A DNA stretch of 64,000 bases from Mytilisepta virgata (taxonomy: Eukaryota; Mollusca; Bivalvia; Mytilida; Mytilidae), in contig CM051519.1 in assembly GCA_028015205.1 (NCBI GenBank), forward strand, positions 91,905,539 through 91,969,538. The letters are read 5' to 3'. How positions within the stretch are numbered: position 1 is the stretch's first letter; each line of letters opens with the position of its first letter. This document shows positions 47,179-60,569 of this stretch, one piece after another. The position numbers and the translations under genes were made by a program. The notes under the pieces are model-generated. The model worked only from the letters and a program-made list of their open reading frames with translations, was not told where the DNA came from and did no database searches.

Positions 47179-50100
47179 ATGAAACTTATTATACCGGCAA
47201 ATACTGTTATGATTAGTTTATCTGTACTTTTGATAGTTATATCTAGCCTTAAATTTTAAGTTCTCTCATGGAACGTTAGAGGTATTATGTCCTCAACCAT
47301 ATGTTTTTAGCAATTTATTGCAAAATACAAAGTGTGATATATGTATACTATCTGAACATAAGTTAAAAAGAGGGGTCTTTAGAATACTTGTCTTCTATTG
47401 ATAAGGATTATTCAAGTGTCAGTAAAGCTGATATGTTACCTATTGGTTATAATGCATTTCACGTTAAAGGTGGTATTGCCATTCTATACAAAAAATCACT
47501 TCAATTCCCTATGAAAGAAATATGTAATATTAATTCAAGCAGAGTTGTTGGTATTGAATTAGTGAATAAATCCTGTAATTCAATATATATTTTAGGTGCT
47601 TACTTGCCATCTGATGATTATATAGAGTGTTATAGAAATGAATTAAATATACTAGATGAATTAAACACTTACCACAGTGGGTTTGGTCATGTAATGGTTG
47701 CAGGTGACCTTAATGCTAGCTGCTTAAAGAAAGTATAATGTTTATAAATCAAGAGAGTTGTTAAAGTTTGTTCACAGACACCATATTTTTTATCCAGGTG
47801 GCGGAATTGTGAAAAGTGGTCCCAATTTTACATATGTTACAAAGCAAACGACGTAAGATTATTTTTTATGTAATAAAATATAATATAAAAAGCTAAAATA
47901 CTATAAAATCCTTGAAGAGGGGTCAATGAGCAGCACAGCTGATCACCTACCCATTGTTCTTGAATTCATGTTAGAGTTTCACCCACATCTTATCTTAAAT
48001 TCTAATGTAAAATATCCTGCTTGGCATAAAATAAGTGATAGACGAATACAAGATTATCAGGATTTGGAACAAAACTCAGCCGGGTTATTCTTGGAAAAGA
48101 TTAAGTCTGATATTTATGATATAAACATTTTGTCGGAGGAGTTTGAGACCATTTTGCATTATGCTGAGAACACTGCCATTCCAAATTACGGTTTTAACCC
48201 CTTCACAAAACGATATAGGACTTCTGAGGTTAAACGCAAACACGAGAAAGAACGAGCCTTAAGGCGACTATGGATTTTAGATGGCCGCCCATGTAGCATG
48301 CAGACATACAAAATCTATAAACGAGCGAAAGCTGGATTCCGACACTCCAAATGCATAGCTAATGAGAATAACATACAAAAGTGCTATGAAGATTTAAATG
48401 ACGCTGCGGAACTGGACATTCGCCTGTTCTGGAAACTAGTAAAACGCTATAAAAGGAGTTCACCAAAGGTATATCCTGAAATCATCTATAAAAACAATCT
48501 GTATAATACCCCGGGAAGTGTTGCGAATTGTTTTGCCGCATACTTTCACGATTTTTATTAGCCACAAGATAGTGATTCTTTTAATTATGAGCCAGGACTC
48601 TTGGTAGAAAGTAAATGTAAGAAATTACTTCAAATTCGTGACGACGGTGATTGTCTCTTGGCAGGTGATGCCGTTACAGAACTCGAAGTTAGTGAAATGA
48701 GAAAACAACTTAAACTAAGAAAAGCTGCTGGCTTTGACAAAATAGAAAATGAACACTTGCGGTACTGTCGGTGGAAAACCAGTTGTAAAATGTGTAACTA
48801 ACTTGTTCAACCTGATTGTAAAATGTGAACATATGCCAGAAAAGTGGAAACTAGGAATTATTGTTCCGATCTTTAAAGGCGGAGGAAAGAATCAGATATG
48901 CCCAGATAACAGTCGACCTCTTAATCTATTGTCAAGCTTTTTGAAATTATTTAAAATTATCTTGAAATCACGTTTGTCCTTATTTGTATTGCCTGAAAAA
49001 AACATTTCCAAAACCCCAACAACAAGGATTTCAACGATACCTTAGCTGCATGACTGCCTCGTTCAACCTCCACGAGACAATTTATTAGAACCTCGAGCTG
49101 TCCAGTAAAGTATATGTTGCTTTCCTGGACAGCCGAAAAGCTTTTGGTACTGTGTGGCGGTTAGGCTTAATGTACAAGCTGAATAAGCTAGGGGTGAATG
49201 GTAAAATATGGTCGATAATAAATGATTGTCATTGTAATACAATGAGCACTGTTGTTGTAAACCAAAGTCAATTATATGTTTTTCCTGTTATGCAAGGTGT
49301 CCGACAAGCGGGTGTTGTGTCAGGGGTATTGTATTTAGCATATATTAATGATCTACGTAATGACCTCGAAACATATAATAATAAGACTGGTGTATTTAAT
49401 ATAAGTAGCTGTTCACCAGCCTTGGCTGACTACATTTCATGTATTAGTACTACGCCAACTGGGTTGCAGCGAATGTTGGACTTCTGTGAATCATATGCTT
49501 TTCGATGAAGATTCAACTTTAATGTGAATAAGTCGTCTGTAATGCAATTTTCTACTAATCCTCGTAATGTGCAATTGAACTTCAATTGGCATAATGGAAA
49601 CGCAGCTGTTCCTATTTTCGATGATTTCACACACTTTGGCATTTTGATTAATTCGAAGGTTAAATCCTCCGACAGGACATCGAACTCTTGCAGCAAAGGT
49701 CGGAACTCGTTCTCTGCATTTAATGGTGTATGCTCGAAATCAACGAAACCATGTGTATTATTAAAACTGTGTAAATCTGTAGTTATACCCTGGGTTACAT
49801 ATGGATGTGAAGTTTGGTGTAATCCTAAATCAAACGTCATAAGAACTTTAAATTGTTTTCAACACCTAATCGTTAAACGGATTCTCGATCTTAAAACTAG
49901 GTCAGATATGTGCCAGAGTATACTAGGACTCCACCGGATCATATCAGTTATTGACAAGAAAAAGTTATACTTCCTACAAAAGTTGTGTAGTCTTGAGGAA
50001 GAATTCTTGACAAAGAAGATATTCATTACAAGTCTGTTTTCCTATCTCATGAATAACGAACGTAAACATTTTGGATTTATACCTGACACTGTTAATATTT

Positions 50101-50400
50101 TACATAAATATTCGCTTCATGATTATTGGAAAATGACAATGATTTCCGACTGTTTAGAAATTTTAAAAAATCAGTAGAGGTAACAAGGTTCTGGAAGAAT
50201 TCTTTTTCAAATAGCGAAATTAGAAATTCATTTTAATTACTAAATTCCTGACAGATTTTCCAGCTAATACGAAGAAAATTTGTGCACTGTGTAACAGAAA
50301 ATGCTCAGATATATACGTACATGCATGTTGGTCCTGCATTAGAAACATATTCAAGATATATGGTGGGACTTGATAATTGAAAACTTTCCGTTACAGCTGT
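47179..50400 (+). pseudogene. LINE ORF2 remnant (endonuclease and reverse transcriptase), unit 4
   Basis: Endonuclease: 'VMVAGDLNASC' (near 47690-47730), which contains the conserved 'GDLN' metal-binding motif, and 'SSTADHLPIVLEF' (47929-47965), the C-terminal His motif. The linker is in 47926-48561. RT core: 'WKLGIIVPIFKGGGKN' (48847-48895), 'MQGVRQAGVVSGVLYL' (49290-49340) and 'SPALADYISCIS' (about 49416-49450), where the catalytic Asp pair is 'ADY', so one Asp is lost. RT thumb 49524-50177 is a single open stretch of 217 codons. It would nick target DNA and prime reverse transcription; this copy cannot. Confidence 0.85.
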
Positions 50401-51477
50401 ATATATATATATATATATATTTCTAATGTACATTTAGTTTATTGAATTGTAATTATCATTGTATCTCTTGAGTAGAGGAAATAAAGTAATAAATGAAGCT
50501 CTATTCTAGTAAGTTCTCGCCGTGATATTTAATGTAATACCATCAGCGCGGCGTTAAACATCGTTTAATCAATCAATAGATTTTGTGTTACATTTTGCTC
50601 AGTCTTCAGATCATTTTTATTCTTCAACTTCATTTCCAGTTCTTTGCACCAATTGTTATTATTAAAGTCCACCTCAAACAAAGTAGAGAACATTTTTCAA
50701 AGAAGCAAAAAGTTTGGAATAAATACCCTATGTACATGATATAGGGGATGTAATCCTATTGAACGATTAGTCAATACATTCATTGGCTTAATCGACAGCC
50801 AAGTAACCATCTTGATGTGTATTTGTCATCCAGAGGTCAAAACGATGAATTTCAGAGAAAACATTATACCTCTGTCGACGACTCATACGTCGGAATCTTT
50901 TGACCGAAATCTTTTCGTGTTTATTAGTTTACATTAATGTTAGGACTTTTATTATTTTGAACTGTTTAAAAAAAGTTTAAAAGTCTGTTTTGAAATTACT
51001 GGAAGGGGAAACTTCTAAGTATGGGCCTCTGGACTATAGAACCAATATGACCGCCATTACTAAAAGTGACAAATATCAGCAAAACAATGTATATTTTCCT
51101 TGGATGAAATCAACATATGGAAGAACCCCCTGAGGCGTATCGCTTTCAAAATTGTGTCAGGGTATGCATCATGGACCATATCACAAATTTTACTGATATA
51201 CACCTATATGCTTGTGAGAAACAACAGAAATAAATACATCATAACTGTAAAAAATATATAACTTATTGAAAAATCTTTGATCTGAAAATATCAAAAAATT
51301 GTGTAAGTTTGATTACCAACACGCTTTGTTGAGAAACAGGGCAAATATACCTAAGGAGCAAACAAAACAACGCAATCCACTTGACAGACAAACCCGGGAT
51401 GACAAATGAACAACCTCATGCACAACAAATAAACACTGAAAGCTAAAAAACTATGAACAAGAAGAACTCCTATAAAA

Positions 51478-54216
51478 CTCCCTGATGGTTATAACATTGT
51501 CCATATACCTAGAAAAGATAGGAAGGGTGGAGGCTGTGCCGTCATCTATAGATCAACTATTGATGTGACTTTATTTCCAAATTTGAACTCTTTCACTCAT
51601 TTTGAACTTCTTGATTGTAATGCAAAAGTAAATGCACAACAAATACGACTCTGCGTGATTTACCGCCCGCCTCCCTCGAAATCCAATAATCTTAAGAACT
51701 CTACATTTTTAGAAGAATGGTCTACTTTTTTAGATGCTATAGTCGTAAGCCCGGATGAACTATTCATAACCGGGGATTTTAATTTCCATCTTGACAATGC
51801 ATGTGATAAATACGCATCCTCTTTTATGGAAACTCTGGAAGACCATGGCCTTTCACAACATGTAGTAGGAGCGACCCACATTCACGGTCACACACTAGAT
51901 GTGGTTATAACTAGAGCCGATAGTTCTGTTCTATTAAATCAACCAGAAATAAGTGATCCATACATAATTGACAACAGAGGCAATCCTTCTTGTGATCATT
52001 ATGTTATACACAGTCGGTTACGAGTAGGAAAACCACCAAAACCTCAAAAGACTGTTGTAACGCGAAAATATCATGGCATTTTACCACACGATTTTTGCAA
52101 AAGTGTACATCAAGTGATGGACCAATTTAGCGATGATCGCTCATTAGAAGAACTCGTGGGTTCGTATAATTCGGAGCTTCGTAGTATAATCGACGATCTA
52201 GCACCTGCAGAAACTAAAACTTTTACTATACGACCTAACACACAATGGTATACAGATGAATTGCGATGTGCAAAGCAACAGCGACGAAAAGCTGAAAGAC
52301 ATATGCGAAAAACAGGTTTGACAATTCACAAGCAAATTTACAGGAAGGAATGTAATTTAGTAAGTACAATCTTACTGAAATCCAAAACTGATTACTATTC
52401 CAACAAAATAGCGGAAGCAGAACACAATCAAAACCAGCTATACAAAATCACCAATAATCTCTTGGGAAACAAATCCGAACCAGTGTTGCCATCACATGTG
52501 GATAAAGTTGCACTTGCGAACGAGTTTAGCGAGTTCTTCCTGAATAAATTGAAAAAATTAGAGCTAATTTATGTGTGCCTTCGAGTTCGAACAACGTACT
52601 TAATGCTGATATCAACAAGTTCAAAGGGGAACAACTAGCAGTATTTTCACTAGCTACCGTAGATGAAATAAGGAAAATAATCAAAAACGCTCCACCTAAG
52701 TCATGCGACCTTGATCCGTTACCAACGAGTGTGCTCAAAACAAATGTTGAGACTTTGTTACCTATCATTACCAACATTGTGAACAGATCTCTATCAGAAT
52801 CAAGTGTTCCGTCTGCATTCCGTGAAGCCATAGTTCGAACCCTGCTTAAGAAGACTGGGTTAGATAGAAATGATTTTAAAAATTATAGACCGGTATCAAA
52901 TCTACCGTTTATCTCCAAGATCTTAGAAAAGATAGTTGCTTCCGAATAGATCAACACCTTGAATCAAATGCTCTCTACGACCGTGTTCAGTCTGCGTATA
53001 GAGCCCGTCATTCGACTGAAACCGCACTTCTTAGAGTTCACCATGACATAATGTCAGCTTTGGACAACAACTGCTCAACTCTTCTTGTAATGCTTGATTT
53101 GTCGGCAGCTTTTGATGTGATAGACCATCCGATTCTCATCAAGCGTCTTGAACATTCATATGGCATAAGTGGTTCCGCATTAATGTGGATTCAGTCGTAT
53201 CTACAAAATAGGAAACAACGCGTGATCGTTGGATCGGCTCTCTCAGATGATAAGGAATTGACGTTTGGTGTACCACAGGGTTCAGTATTGGGGCCGAAAT
53301 TCTATTGCATGTTTGCCAAGCCAATTGGAGAAATTTGTCGTCGCAATAATATGAACTATCACGGCTATGCTGACGACACCCAGGTTTACTTACTTTTGAA
53401 ACCACCAGACAACTGGGACAACATTTCCATACGTTTAGAAGCATGTTTATCTGACATAAGTTCATGGATGCGTTTGAACAGACTCAAGCTCAACCAAGAT
53501 AAAACTGAACTGATTGTATTCGCATCAAAACGTCATCTTAACGAACTGAAGAACTGTCAGCTTAATTTTGACGGAATCATCGTTAGTGACTCAGAAGTTG
53601 TCAAAAATCTAGGTGTTTACTTTGATCGTTTACTGACTATGGAAAAGCAGGCTAGCGCTGTTTCCAAAGCTTGTTTTTTCCAGATTAGGAACATCGGACG
53701 TATCCGCCCTTATTTATCGGATGACGCATGTAAGACACTTACTTGTCTGTTCCTTAGTTACATCACGATTAGATTACGGCAACGCTTTGTTATATGGAGT
53801 CAACAAGAACATCACATCAAAATTTCAGAGAGTGCAAAATGCAGCGGCAAGACTCATTACTAGAACTAGAAAGTGTGAACACATAACACCAGTGTTAAAA
53901 CTACTACATTGGCTGCCAATCGAATCTAGATGTCAATACAAAATATTACTATATACTTTTAAAGTTATGACAGGACGTGCTCCGCAATATCTCGAAGAAC
54001 TACTGGAACTGTACAAACCATCAAGATCACTGCGTTCCGAGAATGAAAACCTCCTGGTCATACCGAAAGTGAGAACGAAAACTTACGGAGGGCGTCGTTT
54101 CGACAAAGCTGCAGGCAGCTTGTGGAATTGACTACCAACACAACTGAGAAATGAACACTCCTTGCCAGCCTTTAAAAAACATCTCAAAACCTATCTTTTT
54201 AAACTTGCATACTGTG
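51478..54216 (+). pseudogene. L2/CR1-type LINE ORF2 (endonuclease-RT), three frameshifts and a stop
   Basis: From the truncated edge the frame is open: 'PDGYNIVHIPRKDRKGGGC', 'LCVIYRPPPSKSNN' (51648-51690), 'ELFITGDFNFHLD' (51757-51795, endonuclease) and 'SCDHYVIHSRLRV'. Shifts occur near 52560 (A-run), 52945 and 53745. RT core: 'LLKKTGLDRNDFKNYRPVS', 'LVMLDLSAAFDVIDH' (53086-53130), 'FGVPQGSVLGPKFY' (53263-53304) and 'GYADDTQVYLL' (53362-53394) with the catalytic YADD intact. The thumb ends '...YGGRRFDKAAGSLWN' followed by TGA at 54129-54131 where relatives have Ser or Leu. It lies 157 bp from the C1q-4 stop codon. Confidence 0.9.
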
Positions 54217-54631
54217 ATTAAATTCCATGTACTGTGATTAGTTACTACTTACTGTGATATTGATTTTTAGGATTCTCTGTATAGTTTTTATTTATTCATT
54301 TTTTTTTTAAATCTTATTGGCATACTGTAATGAGTTTTCCTTCATTGTAATAAGTTTATATGTACACACTGTGATAATGTGTTCAAAGATTTTTAATCTA
54401 TTTTTTGCTTCTTATCGCTTTCTTAAGAGTTAACCTGTTTTATGCTGATTAACATTTTCATTTTTGACTTCAATTTTTTAAAGTTTATACTGTAAATCTG
54501 AATTTCTCTTATTTTTAACTGATATCTATTTTTAAATATACGTGTATTTTCGGTTTTTTAATTGTAAAGCGCATAGAGTAATGTTATTAGATATGCGCTA
54601 TATAAATGCTGTAAATAATAATAATAATAAT
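51478..54631 (+). mobile_element. L2/CR1-type LINE, 5'-truncated, inserted in unit 4
   Basis: Inserted at 'cctataaaac/aagtagtgatag', which is contiguous in units 1 (about 9032), 2 (about 20181) and 3 (about 38752). It starts inside the endonuclease domain and ends in a typical tail: 'gcgctatataaatgctgt' followed by (ATA)n to about 54631. Any target-site duplication is 3 bp at most ('aac'). The 5' truncation, A/T-rich simple tail and high ORF integrity indicate a fairly recent target-primed insertion. Confidence 0.9.
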
Positions 54632-54787
54632 AACAAGTAGTGATAGATAGATTAACAGAGAAAATGGCTGTAATTGCCCAAATTTATGTAATAGATATTT
54701 CATTATATTCATACTACTGCTTTGAGGATAATATTTAAAAATACAAACAAGAAATATTAGTATCTTAATTTTATTTTTTAAAAGCTT

Positions 54788-56229
54788 TTATAGAAGATGA
54801 CCAGAAAACATGGTATAATGACTTCCATTGATTCCCCCACTACTACGGGGATGGCGGACAAAGATTTGATCTCCTATTTTTAACGCAAGGATGGCCTGAA
54901 TTGATCCAGACGTATAAGGATCCTTTGCACAATGGCCCTTGGCAATAATAGCATTGTTCTTTATAAGATTTAATTCTAGCCAATTGTCGTTACCATGTTT
55001 TAAAAAATTAACAGAAAACTCATACAATCCCGATTCAGGTGCTGTGAATATTCCGGTACTTGGATTATATCCCTTCTTTACATTTGTCTGAACAGAGTCG
55101 AATTTAATCACAAGATTCGTTCCCGCATTAATTTTATTTGTCAAAGTTGCAAAAAATGCTGTCTTTATTTTACTGTCGCCTCCACCTAAAATATATATGT
55201 AATACTATTTTAATATCATTATGTTAATGATTTTACTGTCCATCAAAATTATTCTATATAAGCTTGAGCATTATCGTTACGTTTGAACGAGATACCTAAA
55301 TGTAGTCTAAAAGTCGATGTGAATAATGATATAGAATTTGGGCGAACGTGTTATTTGCAAGTAAATAAAATATTCTTTTAAATATTTGTCGACAAGAGAA
55401 CAGCTTAAATCACGATTTAAAACAGTCTCATCTCAACTGAACTTTTGCTGTAAAATTGTAGAATTAAATAGAGTCTTGAAATGAATTAATACACTCTGCA
55501 TACAAATAATTTTATTTTGGTGAAGGAATGCTTTAAATCAAAATTAGTTTTTGTTTGTTTTATTTTTGTATTTTTAATGATAATATGAAAAATATTCCCT
55601 ACCTGTTTTGCATTTGACCTTCATCATAACATTCATCAGATCTTCAAACACATCCTTTCCTGAAAGATAATTTGTATTATTGTATATTGCACATAGTAAA
55701 TCTATAAAAAAATTCGTTAAGAAGATACTATATATGCACCCAACTAGAATAACATAGAGTTTAAAAACAGATTTGAAGAAGATTCGTCACAAGATGTTTA
55801 ATTGAATTGGCTTTAAAAGTATAAATCTTTCATTCTTAAATACATTTATGTGCCTTGAGCACAACTGATTGACGAAACGTGCGAATCATGTGAATCAAAA
55901 TTGGTATCAAAGAATTTATTTGAACTAGCTACATGTACTACATACCCCTACATAGATTAAGAAGACATGTTAATCATTATTTAAATTAAGTAATGTATAA
56001 TTTGACCGAATTGATGTCGAGTAAATATAATAAAGACTCAACATAGAATATGAAAAATGACATTTTCAAGCACCTTGTAATTTTATTTTTACTAATCAGT
56101 GATTATAAATGATATCCGTATAACTTAGGAAGATAAAAATATTCTAAGATACTTACCAATGCCTGAATCACAAGCACTCTCCACATAAGCAACAGAAATC
56201 AAAACAACTAGGCCGCAAAATGCATACAT
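54788..56229 (-). CDS. C1q-4: secreted C1q-domain-containing protein
   Basis: Exons at 56229-56157, 55659-55603 and 55185-54788 (528 bp, 175 residues), all introns GT-AG and phase 1. Signal peptide residues 1-19, short two-Cys linker, C1q domain from about residue 51 with 'GYNPSTGIFTAPESGLYEF', 'LALKIGDQIFVRHPRSSG' and final 'FSGHLL'. Intron sizes (497 and 417 bp) match C1q-1 almost exactly, and the two proteins differ at only a few positions before the C1q-1 frameshift. At residue 50 C1q-4 has Ile (ATA) where C1q-1 and C1q-3 have Met, which shows that this internal ATG is not the start and supports the spliced model. AATAAA at 54770-54775. Probable extracellular lectin; ligand unknown. Confidence 0.9.
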
Positions 56230-56275
56230 GCCGACTTTTGTTTGATTGGGAAATATGCAATGGCATAAGCTTGTA

Positions 56276-56288
56276 GGTTTATATAAGG
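56276..56288 (-). promoter_or_regulatory. TATA box of C1q-4
   Basis: 'ccttatataaacc' on the - strand, 47 bp upstream of the ATG at 56229, conserved in sequence and spacing with the other copies. Confidence 0.65.
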
Positions 56289-57012
56289 ATAAGTTAATGA
56301 AAACATTGCATGTCAATAAATTTAAGCTTTTTTTCTTGGCACTATTCCTCATATTAACAATATGTGACTCGATCGACATTTTTTATTTTCATAACGAGAA
56401 AATCAATATCTTCCCAAACAGTGTTTTAAACTACAGGTATTTATAAAAAAAAACTTTTGGGAGTTTGATTATAATGTGCGAAGTGGCTACTCGTATGAAA
56501 TAATTCAGCTTCAATTATTTGTCTTCCCGGGTTTGTCTGTCCAATGGATTACGTTTTTTTCATTCCTCCTTTTTATTAAATACCGATCGCAGATTATTAT
56601 GCTTGAAATAAATTAAAATCCAACTACAATATTATTTGAAAAACATCGGATTCACGCTTAAAACACAATTATTTCAGCTGTTCGGAAGAGATTAGTGGTG
56701 TTTATTTCATATATCTACATTTTAATATACTAGTATTATATCTGTATATGCATCATATAATTTAAATATTAATTTCCGTCGATTATATATTTTTTTTACA
56801 TTTGCAGCATACTTTGTATTAAACGTCATAAAAACATTACTTTGTATTATTGGTTCCCCTTTATATCTTGCAACACCCCCATTTGAATTGCATTTAATAA
56901 ATTGTTGAACAGGATCTAGTCCTGAAGAAGCCTGAAAAATTTCTATGTGCTTTAAAAAATATCTGTGATGTTTTTATTTGGGGTTTGTTATAGGGTTGTT
57001 AGCCTTTTTGTA

Positions 57013-57549
57013 TGCAGTCATTGTATTTATATTTCTGTTCCACTCCTCTTTCGTTGATCTTATGGATATTCCCATACCTTACTCAATATGCAGTGATTGT
57101 ATTTATATTTCTCTGTTCCACTCCTCTTTCGTTGATCTTACGGATATTCCCATATCTTACTCAATATGCAGTCATTGTATTTATATTTCTCTGTTCCACT
57201 CCTCTCTCGTTGATCTTACGGATATTCCCATACCTTACTCAATATGCAGTCATTGTATTTATATTTCTCTGTTCCACTCCTCTTTCGTTGATCTTACGGA
57301 TATTCCCATACCTTACTCAATATGCAGTGATTGTATTTATATTTCTCTGTTCCACTCCTCTTTCGTTGATCTTACGGATATTCCTATACCTTACTCAATA
57401 TGCAGTCATCGTATTTATATTTCTCTGTTCCACTCCTCTCTCGTTGATCTTACGGATATTACCATACCTTACTCAATATGCAGTGATTGTATTTATATTT
57501 CTCTGTTCCACTCCTCTCTCGTTGATCTTACGGATATTCCCATACCTTA
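57013..57549. repeat. 78-bp minisatellite, unit 4 (about 7 copies)
   Basis: The most regular of the four arrays: seven copies of the 78-bp unit, nearly identical. Two frames remain open across the whole array only because the period is a multiple of three. Confidence 0.95.
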
Positions 57550-59051
57550 ATCTATTTCATTTCATTAATTATGTATGATCTCCCACTTGATATTATTGGT
57601 CATTCGAAATATTTTCAGTAATTTATAGAGAGAGAAGTTCACTTTTATCGAAGGTTTGAGTTCATATCAACGACAACAGACATTTTTCTTAATCTACTTT
57701 TCTAAATTTATACATACATGTTTCTTTATGAAATGTTTGACAGAAATGATATACAATGTACATGTAATACCCGTTATACAGTTCCCTTTTCATGCTTTTC
57801 ATTGTAAATGTTTCAAAACATGAATCTATGACATGCGAGTTGACACAATGGCTTAAAGTAATGCTACAGCTACCATAAAACTTTCAGATTTCAGCCTTTC
57901 CTCATCTTTTGAAGTACGTTTATGTTTATCCTTGTTATGATTCATTATTGCCGATTGACAAGATTGAATAAATTACAACTACAGATATTTCCTAGTATTC
58001 TATGTCATTTAGCAACATCTCAGCCTTGCTTTGGGGCTGGGTCATTTAAGCAAGTTAATCCTTTGAATTGATCAGTTTTACAGCGTAAAAAAGTCTGCAT
58101 TAATGTAATATGTGAATGAAAAATAGCAAAGTTTCTCCCAATATCCAAAATGTTGAACTGGAAAATCACACCCTGCCATCAATATCTGACATTTGCATAA
58201 ATTGAAACTTCAAAATTACAGACCGATTGATCGTTTCAATGAGTAAAAATTATTCCGGTAGTTGTTCTTTCATTATCATACATGCCAACTGGCGGAAATA
58301 GATAGTTTAACTACGATGAACCAATGCTTATAAAGCAATATTTTATCTTCGCCGAACAGTTTTAAAGTGACAATCAACTCGTGTATGTTTTAAGTTTATT
58401 TTAAATGAGATTTTTGCCTGTATCCTCTTTAGTATCGTTTATTATTCCACTCCGCGTAGTGAGAACTATATTATTTGAGCAAGGAGAAAGTGCACTGGGC
58501 TGGTGTGCCAGAGGACGTTTACTTGAGATTGTAAACGAGGATCTTGAATTACATTTGAGAAAATCTTGTTCTATTCAAAAATAAAAGAACAAGTACGAAA
58601 TAAAAACCAGTGTTAGACTGTTGGATATATTTAAGGTCAATTTTTCGTTTATGCTACATGTACTTTTGAAGTATTTTTTCACTATTTGAGTTTTCTTGTT
58701 CTCAAATATATATATAGATAGATAGATATCATCAGTCTGTTATACATCTCGGGTTATCCTTGCTGTCTCCGTATTCTTTCGCCGATAACCCTAAGTACCC
58801 TAGTGATGTATATTGCTAGTAATACTTAATTCAGCGGCAGTGGCCATCTTGATTTTGATGCAAGGTGCGAAATTTTTAGATATTTTTACCAACAACTATG
58901 AATTTTGACTTATCATATAAGGTCTTGCATGCTGGATAACAGTATTTAGCCTTTCGACTTAAATAAATGAAACTTAATTAAAAAAGTACATGAAAACATT
59001 TTTCTTATTGTTTCTAGTGTAAATATTCATAATTATTCTAAAAAACGTAAA

Positions 59052-59689
59052 ATAACAATCCAAAGATACTAATATTAGATATTGTAAATTTATATTATGC
59101 TGTATACGACGCATTTCAAGGAGTTACCTCTCATCAGCAGCATCAAAACCGAAACCTTTGGAAGACCAAAAACCAAACTTATATTAAACAAGAAGTACTC
59201 AACCAAAAATACCGAAACAGGAAGCCAAATTTCAACTAAGGAGATCTACCATGTGCAATACAAGGAATGAACCCTTAGTATTTCTATTATTTTTAAATTT
59301 TGCTAAATACTGGTAATTTCTGTAACAAATCAATGAATAATCAGGTCAGACAAATCTGACGACTGGGTTGGCGAATACCCTCGGGGACCAAGGGTCCACC
59401 AGCAGAGGCATCATCCCAGGAGTTTCAAAATAACAATCCAAAGATACTAATATTAGATATTGTAAATTTATATTATGCTTTATACGACGCATTTCAAGGA
59501 GTTACCTCTCATCAACAGCATTAAAACCGAAACCTTTGGAAGACCAAAAACCAAACTTATATTAAACAAGAAGTACTCAACCAAAAATACCGAAATAGGA
59601 AGCCAAATTTCAACTAAGGAGATCTACCATGTGCAATACAAGGAATGAACCCTTAGTATTTCTATTATTTTTAAATTTTGCTAAATACT
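59052..59689. repeat. ~380-bp tandem repeat insertion (1.7 copies) in unit 5
   Basis: Same repeat as in C1q-3 intron 2. It starts 'ataacaatccaaagatac' (59052), repeats after 378 bp (59430) and stops near 59689. Unit 2 reads straight through 'aaacgtaaaacatcttt' at this place. Confidence 0.8.
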
Positions 59690-60278
59690 AAAACATCGTT
59701 ACTAAAATTATGAAAAATGTTTCTTTGTATCTGTGATTTGAAGTTGCTAAAAAGAGTCACTAGACTGAAATTTCCTTAGGCTCCTCTTTAATGTTACCTT
59801 ATTAAAGTCAGATGTTGTTCTGGAGTTATCTCGCCTTGTCCAAAAAAAAAAATCCAATATGCACCAAAAAATCACAAAATTAACAATTTTCGGGTTAATT
59901 AAAAAACGTGTCGACTTCGATGTGCTCAATATATCTAGTTAAAATTTGATACATACTTTGTTAATATAAGCATCTTTCAATGGTCAACTGCTAATCAATG
60001 CTCAACATATGGCTTCAACTCCTATTTTGTGTTTTAATTTAATAAAGTTTACCTTTGACTTAATTAAAAACGTCAATTAAAAAGCCTACAGTATTGAAAG
60101 GGCTGCTCACTCGAATGTGCGCTATATTCCAGAACCCGGTATGACAACCACCAAAATTGCCTGGTTCCATGACATCAATATAACAAGGACATTAAAGTCC
60201 GGAAATCAGTTTACATTTAATACTAATCATACGTGTTCGAACATTTTAACAATTGGAGAAAGCATGGAGAAAGCAAAA

Positions 60279-60451
60279 AGATAGACCACGGAACACAGTA
60301 AAAAATATTCTTTCTTTGGTAACACACACGTTATACAAGGCTTTCCAGTTTTCGCAAACACCTCGACAATTTGTTTTTCGTATGTCCCCCGTCCTTAGAT
60401 TCACTCAATTCAAATTGTCCAAGTGTTTGTAAAAACTAGAGCGTTTCGCAG
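60279..60451. mobile_element. 173-bp hairpin-forming insertion in unit 5
   Basis: Inserted within 'gaaagcaaaa/cgtgtgtataacc', contiguous in units 1 and 2. It carries arms 60348-60373 and 60411-60436 that are reverse complements at about 22 of 26 positions, with a 37-nt loop. It could be a small MITE-like element or part of one; no target-site duplication is obvious. Confidence 0.5.
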
Positions 60452-60569
60452 AACGTGTGTATAACCAAAGACTATACGATTTGCCTGTACACGGTGGTAC
60501 TGCATGGCTTAGTTTTCTCGTGTAAATCAGTCAATTTATTGTATCATAGGTTGACTTGTTAAAAAAATG

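Larger units (their letters stand above)
45691..50578 (+). mobile_element. Non-LTR retrotransposon, unit 4 copy (fullest copy, dead)
   Basis: The most complete copy. ORF1 starts at the ATG at 45695 and ORF2 runs 47179 to about 50400 with endonuclease, RT core and RT thumb in order. A (TA)n run (50399-50420) replaces the C-terminal Cys-rich coding region downstream. The 3' tail ends 'gcggcgttaaacatcg' plus ATCA repeats. About ten stops or frameshifts interrupt the ORFs. The clade was not determined; the tail and RT thumb suggest an element distinct from the L2-type copy at 51478. Confidence 0.87.
42288..57568. repeat. Array unit 4 (complete, expanded by insertions)
   Basis: Order: non-coding 5' segment 42288-45690 interrupted by the direct-repeat element 43056-44811; LINE 45691-50578, the fullest of the four; gene-free spacer 50579-51477; L2-type LINE 51478-54631; C1q-4 on the - strand 54788-56229; spacer 56230-57012 with no gene; minisatellite 57013-57549. 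Removing the two insertions leaves about 10.4 kb, the same as unit 1. It shares with unit 3 the deletion next to 'cttgttctcaagttcaaac'. Confidence 0.85.

Noticed and set aside
56978..57578. Long overlapping + strand open frames of about 190 codons with hydrophobic repeats, resembling a membrane protein
   Set aside because: They are the 78-bp minisatellite translated; the period is a multiple of three so several frames stay open. Frame breaks by 1-3 bp occur in the other units.
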